Below, piece after piece: positions 35,015 through 45,592 of a stretch of DNA of 64,000 nucleotides. Location: NCBI GenBank assembly GCA_934725355.1, contig CAKVAO010000003.1, forward strand, positions 41,454 through 105,453. Direction: 5' to 3'. The notes beneath the pieces are model-generated. The model did no database searches. It worked only from the letters and a program-made list of their open reading frames with translations, and had not been told where the DNA came from. Position numbers and translations under genes: made by a program. The stretch comes from an uncultured Candidatus Saccharibacteria bacterium (GTDB lineage Bacteria; Patescibacteriota; Saccharimonadia; Saccharimonadales; Saccharimonadaceae). Numbering within the stretch: the first letter of the stretch is position 1; the number at the start of each line of letters is the position of its first letter.

Positions 35015-36058
35015 CTATATTACGATACCACCACCCAAACACTCTTCGCCTTTATATAAAACAATGGATTGACCTGGCGCAATAGCCCGCTCTGATTCGG
35101 ATGGTTTAATAACTATATAGTCACCGTCTATATCTACGACGGCATCAACCAATTTAGCTCGGTGCCGCACACGAATCTGGCAGGTGTCGCCTGAACACAA
35201 CGGATTATTAATCCAATGCACGTCGGTTAAGCGAATCTGACCCACAAAAAACTCCGCCGAATTAAGATTACGACTAACATATACTTCATTTTTTGCCATA
35301 TCCTTGCCTACAACATAATACGGCAATCCACCACCGACATTCAGACCATGACGCTGCCCTAGAGTGTAGAATATTGCACCATCATGACGACCCAGCACCT
35401 TACCAGTCTCACGCTCGACAATATCGCCAGGCTCTGTTTCGATATATTGGCTCAGAAACTCTCTTATTCCGACGGTACCAACAAAACAAATACCTTGACT
35501 ATCACGTTTTCTAGCGGTAGCCAAGCCACGCGCAGCTGCATCTGCACGCACTTCTGCTTTGGTCTTATATTTGGCAAGTGGAAATATCGTATGCTCGACC
35601 GCATCACCAGTTATACGATAGAGAAAATAAGTTTGGTCCTTGTCTTCATCTGCTGCCTTTAATAGATGCGAGCCACGTGACCCAGCATAGTGACCAGTAG
35701 CAATCATATCGGCACCATCCTTTAAGGCTGCTTTTAGAAACAAGCCAAACTTAACATCCTGATTGCACATAATATCTGGATTGGGTGTTCGGCCTGCCCG
35801 ATATTCATCCAGCATATAATCTACAACTAGTTGCTTATACTCTGTCTGAAAATCAAAAACTTTAAACGGTATGCCCAGATGAACCGCCACACGCTTGGCG
35901 TCCGCCAGATCATCCGCCCATGGACATTGCATGCCAGGCAAATCTCTAGTCCAGTTCTTCATATAGACACCCGTTACCTGATAGCCCTGCTCTTTTAACA
36001 GTGCCGCCGATAGCGACGAGTCTACACCACCCGACATACCTACATAGACATGTGTCAT
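35015..36058 (-). CDS. mnmA: tRNA-specific 2-thiouridylase
   Basis: Thiolates U34 of Lys, Glu and Gln tRNAs; 347 residues. The PP-loop GMSGGVDSSLSA is near the start; catalytic cysteines are in MCNQDVKFG and GICFVG. The ATG at 36058 forms an ATGA overlap with ydcF; the earlier frame opening at 36121 is a ydcF shadow. A cysteine desulfurase, the probable sulfur source, is two genes upstream. Confidence 0.96.
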   Translation of the reverse strand: MTHVYVGMSGGVDSSLSAALLKEQGYQVTGVYMKNWTRDLPGMQCPWADDLADAKRVAVHLGIPFKVFDFQTEYKQLVVDYMLDEYRAGRTPNPDIMCNQDVKFGLFLKAALKDGADMIATGHYAGSRGSHLLKAADEDKDQTYFLYRITGDAVEHTIFPLAKYKTKAEVRADAAARGLATARKRDSQGICFVGTVGIREFLSQYIETEPGDIVERETGKVLGRHDGAIFYTLGQRHGLNVGGGLPYYVVGKDMAKNEVYVSRNLNSAEFFVGQIRLTDVHWINNPLCSGDTCQIRVRHRAKLVDAVVDIDGDYIVIKPSESERAIAPGQSIVLYKGEECLGGGIVI

Positions 36059-36666
36059 TTTACTGTTACCCCCATAAGTAGCGCTAAAATACCACCCCAT
36101 TCTGTCAGCACCAATCGCCAACCACTAGGCTTTAGATACCAGTTGGACCAGCTATCATCATTTGCTGCTATCGTACGATAAGCTATTGAGCGATCTTGAC
36201 GCTCAAAGTTCATGCGTACTCGCCTCAAATGATAAGAGCTGCTGACAAGGATGACATCTCGTGCACCAATCTTCTTTAAAATTTTCACACTATTTTTAGC
36301 ATTTTCGCGCGTATCGCGACTATCTTGTTCGACATAGGTGGCTGCAGCCGGTATGCCTGCCTTACGCGCCCGCCGCTCCATCACAACTGCGTTTGGCTCA
36401 ACCGATTTATTAGCGCTAGCACCACTAAAAATGATCTTATCCGCATAGCCTGCCTTCCATACTGCAATCGCCTTATCCGTGCGCGACACTGTATCGCCAC
36501 CACTGACCACAACAATAGCATCCGCCTTGCGGCAATTCGAAGATTTATCTGGCGACGGCTTGCTACATTCGGCTAGGTTATCTGAACCAAGGTAAATTTC
36601 AGTTACCATAATAAAGCCGAAAACCAGTACAACCACAGAAACTAATGCACTAAGAAAATACTTCAC
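36055..36666 (-). CDS. YdcF/SanA-like DUF218 membrane-anchored protein
   Basis: A 203-residue protein with an N-terminal signal anchor (FLSALVSVVVLVFGFIMV) and an extracytoplasmic DUF218 domain (DAIVVVSGGD, ENAKNSVKILKKIGARDVILV, SSSYHLRRV). DUF218 proteins are linked to envelope integrity, but the reaction is not established. GTG at 36666, one base after the nifS stop, is preferred to a TTG at 36684. Its position between the desulfurase and mnmA may reflect only co-transcription. Confidence 0.8.
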   Translation of the reverse strand: MKYFLSALVSVVVLVFGFIMVTEIYLGSDNLAECSKPSPDKSSNCRKADAIVVVSGGDTVSRTDKAIAVWKAGYADKIIFSGASANKSVEPNAVVMERRARKAGIPAAATYVEQDSRDTRENAKNSVKILKKIGARDVILVSSSYHLRRVRMNFERQDRSIAYRTIAANDDSWSNWYLKPSGWRLVLTEWGGILALLMGVTVK

Positions 36667-36667
36667 G

Positions 36668-37831
36668 CTAAGACATCGCTCCAAACTTCAACTGCTCGCG
36701 GATTGTATCGGCCAAAATTGGCTTTAATTGATCAATATCATCCGCTGTGGTAAAACGACCCATTGACAGCCTAATTGAGCCATCCGCTTCCAACGCGGTA
36801 AGCCCCATAGCCACTAGCACGTGACTACGCAACCCCTTGTTGGCTGCGCATGCCGAGCCAGTTGAGACCATTACACCATGTTCATCCAAGGCAAACACCG
36901 CTCGCTCGCCGTCTAATCCTGGAATTGAGAAGTTCAAGATTGCCGGAGACTGCCGACGTCCTTCGTTAATCTTAGCCTCCTTGAATTCTTGTAAAACGAA
37001 GTAGCGCAATTGATTACGCAATACACCCAAACGTTTCACTTCGCTCTTACGATGAGCTTCAGCTAGTTCTAACGACTTAGCGAAACCGACTGCATTCGCC
37101 ACATTTTCCGTACCACTGCGCAAGCCCATCTCCTGCCCACCGCCAATGATTAATGGCTGCAACTTAACACCGGCTCGCACATACAGCAAACCTGCCTGCT
37201 TTGGACCATAACACTTGCCAGCATTTAAAGTCATCAGATCCACACCTAAGCGTGCTACATTTAAGTCGCAAATCCCCACCGCCTGCGAGGCGTCAGTATG
37301 CAGTAATAGTTGTCGCGCTATGCCACGCTCGCGCCGATCGCTACGCACGCGCCGTACTAAATCCACAACCGCCGCCAGATCGGCGATCGCGCCCGTCTCG
37401 CTATTAACGTAGCCGACTGATATCAATTCTGTCTGATCAGAAATTGCCGACTTTAGCTCCGCCAGATTAATACTGCCTTTATCGTCAACCGATATTGACT
37501 TACCGCCACGCATTTTCGCCACATTCAAGACCGCTGGATGCTCAGTAGCAGACACAATAATGTCGCCAGACACACCATGCAAGGCAATATTATCCGATTC
37601 AGTAGCACCAGCCGTCAGCACAATTTCCGCAGAGCGAGCACCTATTACTACCGCCAAACGATGTCGTGCCTCTTCTAAGTCTGCTTTCACGGCGCGCGCC
37701 GCACTGTAGGCCGCCGAAGGATTATAGAATCTGTCTTGTAGATACGACATCATTTCGCGTAGTACACGGTGGTCTAGCATCGTCGCCGCTGCATTATCTA
37801 AGTAAATTAATTTTGTCTTATCATTAATCAT
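36668..37831 (-). CDS. Cysteine desulfurase (NifS/IscS family)
   Basis: PLP enzyme releasing sulfur from cysteine, 387 residues. YLDNAAATMLD start, TEHPAV histidine, the PLP lysine in LNAGKCYGPKQ and the sulfur-carrying cysteine in STGSACAANKG are visible. In this family a His usually precedes the PLP Lys; here that position is Gly. The ATG at 37831 follows GGTGA. With mnmA two genes downstream, a main role in tRNA thiolation is likely; no Fe-S scaffold gene is seen nearby. Confidence 0.92.
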   Translation of the reverse strand: MINDKTKLIYLDNAAATMLDHRVLREMMSYLQDRFYNPSAAYSAARAVKADLEEARHRLAVVIGARSAEIVLTAGATESDNIALHGVSGDIIVSATEHPAVLNVAKMRGGKSISVDDKGSINLAELKSAISDQTELISVGYVNSETGAIADLAAVVDLVRRVRSDRRERGIARQLLLHTDASQAVGICDLNVARLGVDLMTLNAGKCYGPKQAGLLYVRAGVKLQPLIIGGGQEMGLRSGTENVANAVGFAKSLELAEAHRKSEVKRLGVLRNQLRYFVLQEFKEAKINEGRRQSPAILNFSIPGLDGERAVFALDEHGVMVSTGSACAANKGLRSHVLVAMGLTALEADGSIRLSMGRFTTADDIDQLKPILADTIREQLKFGAMS

Positions 37832-37846
37832 ATTCACCACTAAATA

Positions 37847-38665
37847 TTAAAACAATCCACCAAAGCAGAATAGTATAACTAGAGTAAGCGCCGCTGTAAA
37901 CAAAGTTGGCGCGCCCAACTCTGCCCAAGTAACCTTCTTGTCATTAGCCCATGCCTTGTACACCCTAGTTGCCACAAAGGAAATTGTCGTAACAATAATA
38001 GCAATTTGAGGTATTGATAAAATCTGTGGTACTACCGGATACTGCACATTCCAATGCCAACATGCGTAGGCTAATATCGCGACCAGTAATCCCCAGACTG
38101 ATGCTAGTAATCCACGCGACTCCTCGTCGTACTGACCTAACATTTGACGCGCCGAGGCAAATCCCACCACGAAAGAGCCTAGCACAACTAGTAATAGCGG
38201 CAACGTATTCGATGTCATTGATAGCGCCGTCAGACCCATAAACTGCGCAGCTGAGGCTTGGAATAGCACCCACTTCTCTCGGCGTAGCGGCTTAATTGCA
38301 ATTAACCAAATTGCATACAGCACCGCCAAAGCACATTGTAGCCATACGACGTTAAATGGCACCATTGATGCATTTCCGCCCTCTACTAATTCATTATAAG
38401 AACGTGACGCAGACCACGATATCAACACCACACTAAGACCCATAACGAGATCTGGCAGCGAGCTCAGTAAATTCGCCCACCAATAGCGTGGCCGAACCGC
38501 AATAACTCGCCATTTCGACAATAAAACTAGTGCAATCGCCAGCCAAGGTGTATTAAAGAATATAGTTAATGCAACAACAGCAGATGCCAATAAAATGTTG
38601 AATAATATATGGATTAAATCCGCTACAGTACTGCGCTTTCTTGTCGTTTGAATATATTCGACCAT
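37847..38665 (-). CDS. Multi-pass membrane protein, function unknown
   Basis: A 272-residue very hydrophobic protein with about eight transmembrane segments and a basic N-terminus (TTRKRST). I do not recognise the family. The ATG at 38665 is preferred: TGCTATAAT ends 9 nt upstream; the earlier frame opening would lie before the promoter. It is divergent from lepB and is followed by nifS 15 nt downstream. Confidence 0.7.
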   Translation of the reverse strand: MVEYIQTTRKRSTVADLIHILFNILLASAVVALTIFFNTPWLAIALVLLSKWRVIAVRPRYWWANLLSSLPDLVMGLSVVLISWSASRSYNELVEGGNASMVPFNVVWLQCALAVLYAIWLIAIKPLRREKWVLFQASAAQFMGLTALSMTSNTLPLLLVVLGSFVVGFASARQMLGQYDEESRGLLASVWGLLVAILAYACWHWNVQYPVVPQILSIPQIAIIVTTISFVATRVYKAWANDKKVTWAELGAPTLFTAALTLVILFCFGGLF

Positions 38666-38674
38666 TTCAGCTCT

Positions 38675-38683
38675 ATTATAGCA
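38675..38683 (-). promoter_or_regulatory. Extended -10 (TGCTATAAT) of the membrane protein gene
   Basis: Hexamer at 38675-38680 with TGC upstream, 9 nt before the ATG; predicted leader of at most a few nucleotides. Confidence 0.65.
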
Positions 38684-38721
38684 TGCTACGCGCACTCGTG
38701 GACAATCCTCCAAAATTAGCG

Positions 38722-38727
38722 TAAACT
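38722..38727 (+). promoter_or_regulatory. lepB -10 (TAAACT)
   Basis: TAAACT ends 7 nt before the GTG start of lepB. Weaker than the other -10 boxes (no TGn), but the spacing matches. Confidence 0.4.
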
Positions 38728-38734
38728 AGTTGGA

Positions 38735-39586
38735 GTGAATAGACAATCAAAACTCGGCTCGTCAACCGATTATCAATACAAAGAACAGTTATCTGCACTC
38801 AGAAATTTGCCCATGCCGCCAAGTGACCAACCGCGTGTTACCGAGCGCGACCTAGACAAGACTTCTAACAGCAGAAAAAACGCGACCAAGCATCTTAACA
38901 CGCCGCTAGCCAAATCTGGTGTAGAACGACCACAGCCTATTGCCACTGGACAGCGCAGTTCCGCATGGCTACATGATTTCGCTAGCATTATCGGCTTTAT
39001 TGTAGTGGTCGTCGTTGGTGCGGTACTGATCAACAATTTCATCTTCCGCAGTTTTGACGTAGTTGGACCTAGTATGGAGCCAACACTTGAAGGTGAAGGC
39101 TCATCTGACCGCCTAATCGTCAATCGCGTTGCGGTAACTCTAGCTAACCTTCAAGGCAAACAGTACACCCCAAGTCGCGGTGATATTATTGTATTTAAGA
39201 ATCCCAACCATGATCCACTAGAGGGTACAGGAGATGAATATATTGTTAAACGCGTCACTGGTCTGCCAGGTGAACGTGTCACAGTTAGCGACTGCACGCT
39301 AAAGGTATACAACAAAGAACATCCTAATGGCTTTAATCCTTATCCTAGCTTTACTAGCCTTGCGCCTAATGACAAGGAGGTCAACACCTGTGTTGACGGT
39401 GAAGGCACTGATGTTACTGTGCCTAATGGTGAGGTTTTTGTTACAGGCGATCACCGAATCGGCAACTATTCAATGGATAGCCGTAATGGCGAAGGGCGCG
39501 CTTCTCTGGGTACTATTCCATTAGAAGACATCATCGGCCCCGTTGCACTACGCATATGGCCGCTAAATAACATTACTATCTTTTAG
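38735..39586 (+). CDS. lepB: Signal peptidase I
   Basis: Membrane protease that removes signal peptides from exported proteins such as those in this window; 283 residues. The N-terminal ~80 residues are polar and probably disordered. A transmembrane helix at about 82-103 is followed by the Ser-Lys dyad: Ser113 in GPSMEPTL and Lys172 in YIVKRVTGLPGE. GTG start. The long cytoplasmic leader is unusual for the family. Confidence 0.95.
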   Translation: MNRQSKLGSSTDYQYKEQLSALRNLPMPPSDQPRVTERDLDKTSNSRKNATKHLNTPLAKSGVERPQPIATGQRSSAWLHDFASIIGFIVVVVVGAVLINNFIFRSFDVVGPSMEPTLEGEGSSDRLIVNRVAVTLANLQGKQYTPSRGDIIVFKNPNHDPLEGTGDEYIVKRVTGLPGERVTVSDCTLKVYNKEHPNGFNPYPSFTSLAPNDKEVNTCVDGEGTDVTVPNGEVFVTGDHRIGNYSMDSRNGEGRASLGTIPLEDIIGPVALRIWPLNNITIF

Positions 39587-39615
39587 CTTTGTTAGTACCA
39601 ATATAAAATTACCGA

Positions 39616-40026
39616 CTATTGAGGGTTTGCAGTGGAGGTATTATTCGTAGCAGGAGTGTTGTTTTGCGTTTCACCATTAGATTGGTCGCCATCGGATATA
39701 CCCAAGTTGCTATCATCGATGACAGAAGAGTCAAAGTTATTTAAGTTTTTCAGCTCATTCTGATACTTGTTTATACGTTGCTCAAAATCTGTAGTCGCCT
39801 TTTTGTCCAATTTGCCATTCGAGTCGAATGGCTTATCATCGACATCTTTCTCAACCTGAGTACGAACTTTTTCGTAGCCTGGACGACTCATGTCAAGCTG
39901 AATTGCGCCGCTCATTTGATATAGTTTTAGACTAATACCAGTCATTACAGCTGATACTACTAGACATATTGCAATAAAGCAGCCAAAACGATGTTCTGTC
40001 ACATATTTTGTTATGCGATCAATCAT
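39616..40026 (-). CDS. Small single-pass membrane protein, orphan pair (second gene)
   Basis: A 136-residue protein with one helix (about 14-37, GCFIAICLVVSAVMTGISL), then a charged helical segment and a Thr/Asn/Gln-rich tail (NNTPATNNTSTANP). No family recognised. It overlaps the preceding gene by 8 nt, so the two are likely made together. Confidence 0.7.
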   Translation of the reverse strand: MIDRITKYVTEHRFGCFIAICLVVSAVMTGISLKLYQMSGAIQLDMSRPGYEKVRTQVEKDVDDKPFDSNGKLDKKATTDFEQRINKYQNELKNLNNFDSSVIDDSNLGISDGDQSNGETQNNTPATNNTSTANPQ

Positions 40027-40519
40027 ACAGCTTCTCCTTCAATGTCCCAAAATGGCTTTTATAGTCGTCAATTTGCTGGTCTAATTTTTCGACAATTGAT
40101 TTTAAGTCCTCACGCTCATGGCGCACTTCGACTAAGTTACTATAAAAGCTACTCGGCGACTTAGTACATTCTAGTTTAATTAGTGCAACTAGACTATCGT
40201 CATATTTGCTGTACGTCTCCTTGAAGTCGCTCAAATTATCATTGAACTCTTCGGTTATTTGCGACAGTTCTGGCGCCGAACGACGGTTATTGCTAATGCG
40301 TGCATTCATAGCATACAGCAAGTCGCTAACTTCATTGTAAATGCGACCTCTGTTAATTCGTAGCGCCGCATCATTCTTCTCGGTTTGTGACAGCGCCGAC
40401 TTAGCCGACACACACCCTGTCCGTATAGCAGTATCCGAAGGTATAGCATTCACTGGTACCGCTAGCATTAAACTAGCCGTAACCACCGCCATAATAGATA
40501 ATGTTGCGACTCGATACAT
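40019..40519 (-). CDS. Small exported helical protein, orphan pair (first gene)
   Basis: A 166-residue protein with a clean signal peptide (cleavage likely after VPVNA, about residue 27) and a mature part of charged helices, probably a coiled coil, with a few cysteines. No family recognised. The ATG at 40519 is fixed by TGCTATACT ending 6 nt upstream; an earlier frame opening would lie outside the mRNA. Located directly after obgE with its own promoter. Confidence 0.7.
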   Translation of the reverse strand: MYRVATLSIMAVVTASLMLAVPVNAIPSDTAIRTGCVSAKSALSQTEKNDAALRINRGRIYNEVSDLLYAMNARISNNRRSAPELSQITEEFNDNLSDFKETYSKYDDSLVALIKLECTKSPSSFYSNLVEVRHEREDLKSIVEKLDQQIDDYKSHFGTLKEKLYD

Positions 40520-40525
40520 AATACT

Positions 40526-40534
40526 AGTATAGCA
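40526..40534 (-). promoter_or_regulatory. Extended -10 (TGCTATACT) of the orphan pair
   Basis: Hexamer TATACT at 40526-40531 with TGC upstream, 6 nt before the ATG. Confidence 0.6.
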
Positions 40535-40554
40535 GAAATAACAGTAATGAGTCC

Positions 40555-41898
<1,344 letters not shown>

Positions 41899-41973
41899 TA
41901 ATATAACGGATTTTACCGCTGACCGTTTGACGATACCGGCTAAGACACATGTGCCACCCATAGAAAATCAAGG

Positions 41974-41979
41974 TATAAT
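41974..41979 (+). promoter_or_regulatory. uvrC -10 (TATAAT)
   Basis: Perfect TATAAT ending 9 nt before the GTG start; predicted leader of 2-3 nt. Confidence 0.6.
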
Positions 41980-41988
41980 ATACATAAA

Positions 41989-43527
41989 GTGAATCAGGCA
42001 CTAAAGGATAAATTAAAGACGCTACCGGCGCGACCCGGGGTATACTTTCACAAGGATGCTAAGGGCGAGGTTATCTACGTCGGCAAAGCTAGCGTTCTAA
42101 AAAACCGCGTTCGACAGTATTTCAACCGCGAGCACCACGACGCAAAAACACACGCCCTAGTCGCTGACATTGCCATGACTGATTGGATTGAAACTGACAG
42201 CGAAATTGACGCCCTCTTTCTAGAGAACGAGATGATTAAGCGCTACATGCCGCGCTACAACATCCTGCTACGCGATGATAAAAATGTTTGCTATGTCCGC
42301 ATTAATTTTAATGACGAATGGCCAACTGTTGCAATAACGCGCACACCACTAGACGATCGTGCTGATTATATTGGACCGTTCTATAATACCGTGCCAATCA
42401 AAAAAGCTTTGCGTTACCTGCGCAAGCCTTTCCCCTATCTAGCAAAACCAAGCGATCGTGAATCAAAATTAATGCAGCAGCTTCACTTAACGCCATCAGG
42501 TACCAGTGCCGAGTATAAGGCTGATCTGCATATGCTAGTTCGTTATTTAAACGGCGATTGGCGCAAGATTCAAAAAGACCTCGAGCGCGAGATGAAGCAG
42601 GCTGCTCATGATTTACGGTTCGAGTACGCCGCCGCTATACGAAATCAGTTGACCTACCTAAATGAACTAAAAAAGCAAATTATCTTTGGTCAGGCTGAAT
42701 TCATGGATATTAGCAAAGACAAGGCACTAGTTGGCGCACGTGACTTGTTTCGCCTGTCAAAAATTCCCCGCCGCATTGAGGGATACGATATTTCTCATCA
42801 AGGTGGACGTGACGTTGTCGGATCTATGGTTGTAGCAACCAATGGCGTGGCAGATAAACGCGAGTATCGCAAATTCAAGATTTCAAAACAACGCAACGAT
42901 GATTATGCTGCTATGGATGAAGTAATTCGTCGGCGATTCAGCGAGCGACACAAGAACTGGGGTAAACCAGATCTAATTATCGTAGATGGTGGTGCACCAC
43001 AGATCAAAGCTATTGGCGATTTGGTTAAAGATATTCCACTGGTTGGTATAGCAAAAGAGAACGATGAAATTGCTGTCTGTAAGTCCTATTCCCATATCAG
43101 CACAAAGAAGCTAGACGATCTAATAGCCGATCCTATTCCAGGCGTTAGTATTACAACTAATGGCGAAGTCTATATGATTAATCTGCACGTTGGCGCGCGG
43201 CACACTGCTGGGCACAGCTTTACTTTTCGTGGCTCCGCTATACCGAATCCATACACCGACCTACTTAAATTACTCCAACGACTACGCGATGAATCGCACC
43301 GCTTTGCAATTACATATCACGAGAGCGTTAAACGCCATAGCCATATTAGCAACGAACTAGAAGAAATTCCCGGCGTTGGCCCAGCTACACGTCGCAAGCT
43401 GATGCGTCGTTTTGGCAGCATTAAACAAATTCGCGAAGCCAGCTTGTCAGATTTACAGGCAGTAGTCGGTAATCGGCTTGCTAGCTTAGTTAAATCTTAT
43501 CTAAACAACCCTAGCCAGCATAAGTAA
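41989..43527 (+). CDS. uvrC: Excinuclease ABC subunit C
   Basis: Dual-incision nuclease of nucleotide excision repair. GIY-YIG domain at the start (RPGVYFHKDAKGEVIYVGKA), a UVR segment in the middle, an RNase-H-like endonuclease domain (RIEGYDISHQGG, IIVDGGAPQI) and a C-terminal helix-hairpin-helix pair (EEIPGVGPATRRKL). At 512 residues it is shorter than the typical ~600. GTG start. Convergent with the peptide-binding protein gene. Confidence 0.97.
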   Translation: MNQALKDKLKTLPARPGVYFHKDAKGEVIYVGKASVLKNRVRQYFNREHHDAKTHALVADIAMTDWIETDSEIDALFLENEMIKRYMPRYNILLRDDKNVCYVRINFNDEWPTVAITRTPLDDRADYIGPFYNTVPIKKALRYLRKPFPYLAKPSDRESKLMQQLHLTPSGTSAEYKADLHMLVRYLNGDWRKIQKDLEREMKQAAHDLRFEYAAAIRNQLTYLNELKKQIIFGQAEFMDISKDKALVGARDLFRLSKIPRRIEGYDISHQGGRDVVGSMVVATNGVADKREYRKFKISKQRNDDYAAMDEVIRRRFSERHKNWGKPDLIIVDGGAPQIKAIGDLVKDIPLVGIAKENDEIAVCKSYSHISTKKLDDLIADPIPGVSITTNGEVYMINLHVGARHTAGHSFTFRGSAIPNPYTDLLKLLQRLRDESHRFAITYHESVKRHSHISNELEEIPGVGPATRRKLMRRFGSIKQIREASLSDLQAVVGNRLASLVKSYLNNPSQHK

Positions 43528-43556
43528 CCAAAGAAAGACCGTAACCCGCAATCACA

Positions 43557-45359
43557 CTAAGGCGTCGCTTTTACGCTGCCCATACGTACAGTCCAATTCT
43601 CTACGCCACGATAACGATGAGAAGCATCAACTAACGACGCTCCTCTAGGTAGAGCCCGCACATTATCATCAGCTACAAAATAGATACTCGGCTGATACAA
43701 GGCTATCGCTGGATTATCCTGCTGCCACTGTTTAGCAAAAGCCAAATAGCGCATCTTCCGTGCATGTGAATCAGTAGCTGTGCGTCCATTAGATAACAGT
43801 ACTTCTGCTCGTTTTGAGCTGTAATTAGAAAAGTTAAGCCCGGTTGCGCCAGTTTGAGTAGAAGACCAGTATGCATATTCGTCTGGGTCAGCACCCAAAT
43901 GCAACTGGTATATCAAGACATCATAATTACGCGGCGACAGAACCTCTTGCTGCGCAGTAGCAGGATCAGCTATTTGAACTTTTGCATCTACACCAATATT
44001 GCGCCACCGCTCAGCGACAATATTTGCCACTCTTTCGTAATTAGTACCCTTCAATGTTGCTATATTAATAGTCAAAATCTTGCCGTCCTTTGCCCGATAC
44101 TTGGCACCTGTATGCTTAACCCAGCCAAGTTTATCCAAAATTTCGTTTGCTGTTTTGGTGTCATTATTTGGCTGTTTCATTCGATCAGTTTCTTTGTATA
44201 CGCCCGCCGCTAATGGTGTTTCTAGTGCACGTGGCTCTGATATTGTCCTAACACCTTTGACAACCTCTTTACGCAGGCCAGATAGATCAATAGCCAGACG
44301 CAAAGCATTGCGCATTTCCTGATTACCTGTCAATTCACCATCAGTATTAAACAGCGCATATATACCATCCGCAGTAGTAGCGTAATTAACCGTGCGACCT
44401 TTTGATAAGCCATTTAGACTGCCCAAACTAACGTCTGTTAGCACATTAACCTCACCATGTTGCAAGCCGGCTGCCATAGCGGATTGATTGCCGTATGCGC
44501 GAACCGTTACACGATCAAGCCTAGGCGCGGAACCGTCATAATTCTTGTTTGGTACAAATGACCATGTCGATTGACTGCTTGATTTGTTCTCGATAGAGCC
44601 AACAACAAACGATCCACTGCCTACAATTCGCTCAGGCATCTGCGATGATATACTGTTAATTTCTGTAACAGATTTATCTTTCAAGATATGCTTAGGTAAA
44701 ACACCAAACGTCAGAGCCACCGGAAATGGCATGTAGATATTAGGCATCACAAATTTAACCGTATGATCGTTGACTTTCCTCGCGTCAACCGTCTCATAGC
44801 TACTATAGAGTGGCGAGTTAGAATTCTTATTTTTAATCAAATCTAGCGTAAATAGCACATCGTCTGCCGTCAGTTTCTGCCCATCAGACCAATGTAAATC
44901 AGGGTTAAGCTCTACAGTCCATGTTCGTCCATCTGAGTCGACCGACCAATTCTTTGCCAAATCGCCCTTAAGGTTATTAGACTCATCATAAGTCAATAAT
45001 CCGCGATACACCATCGATGCTAAGGCTTTTTCGCTATCCGTTGAAGCCAGTACAGGGTTGACGGTAGTAATTTTATCTACTACACCTTCGGCATACGTTC
45101 CGCCCGACACGGGTACTTTTGCTATATTATCATTAGTATAAATAACAGTTTGTACAATGCTAGTTGCAATCAGTAGCATCATAACTGCCAACCAAATTAC
45201 TACATTCTTACGCACCGCCAACAAGTTATCGCGTCGTACTACCAACCACTGTTGCACATGTTTAAAGGCATGTCGATTAACTTTATCGACCTTACGACGC
45301 ACTGTTTTAAAGCGCTTTTCTATACTCGATTTATTGGTGGTGGATTTCTTTGGCTTCAT
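43557..45359 (-). CDS. Membrane-anchored peptide-binding protein (SBP family 5)
   Basis: An extracytoplasmic solute-binding protein of the oligopeptide/nickel type (600 residues; GDLAKNWSVDSDGRTWTVEL, LHWSDGQKLTADDVLFTLDL). Instead of a lipoprotein signal it has a ~50-residue basic cytoplasmic leader and one transmembrane helix at about 53-74. No ABC permease or ATPase genes lie beside it. It follows secG by 11 nt. A role in peptide capture alongside pepN is inference. Confidence 0.85.
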   Translation of the reverse strand: MKPKKSTTNKSSIEKRFKTVRRKVDKVNRHAFKHVQQWLVVRRDNLLAVRKNVVIWLAVMMLLIATSIVQTVIYTNDNIAKVPVSGGTYAEGVVDKITTVNPVLASTDSEKALASMVYRGLLTYDESNNLKGDLAKNWSVDSDGRTWTVELNPDLHWSDGQKLTADDVLFTLDLIKNKNSNSPLYSSYETVDARKVNDHTVKFVMPNIYMPFPVALTFGVLPKHILKDKSVTEINSISSQMPERIVGSGSFVVGSIENKSSSQSTWSFVPNKNYDGSAPRLDRVTVRAYGNQSAMAAGLQHGEVNVLTDVSLGSLNGLSKGRTVNYATTADGIYALFNTDGELTGNQEMRNALRLAIDLSGLRKEVVKGVRTISEPRALETPLAAGVYKETDRMKQPNNDTKTANEILDKLGWVKHTGAKYRAKDGKILTINIATLKGTNYERVANIVAERWRNIGVDAKVQIADPATAQQEVLSPRNYDVLIYQLHLGADPDEYAYWSSTQTGATGLNFSNYSSKRAEVLLSNGRTATDSHARKMRYLAFAKQWQQDNPAIALYQPSIYFVADDNVRALPRGASLVDASHRYRGVENWTVRMGSVKATP

Positions 45360-45370
45360 TAATATCTTAG

Positions 45371-45592
45371 TTAAACCATCATACTGCCTAGCAAGCTAAT
45401 CACGAAAACTACCGCTAGGACGATTGTCGTATCATATAGGTTCTTCTCAATTCCACGACGAGTCGTAAACAACTCACCGCTGGCACCAAAACCAGCACCA
45501 AGGGAAGCACCACGTGATTGCAATAGAATTGATAACACCATAAGCGCAGCACTACCAATTGTCAAAATATTCAAAATCTCACCAATATTCAC
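45371..45592 (-). CDS. secG: Protein translocase subunit SecG
   Basis: Two-helix accessory subunit of the SecYEG channel, 73 residues, with the family's SILLQSRGASLGAGFGASGE loop. GTG start 4 nt after AGGAGG, overlapping the upstream holin-4-like gene as GTGA. Confidence 0.92.
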   Translation of the reverse strand: MNIGEILNILTIGSAALMVLSILLQSRGASLGAGFGASGELFTTRRGIEKNLYDTTIVLAVVFVISLLGSMMV

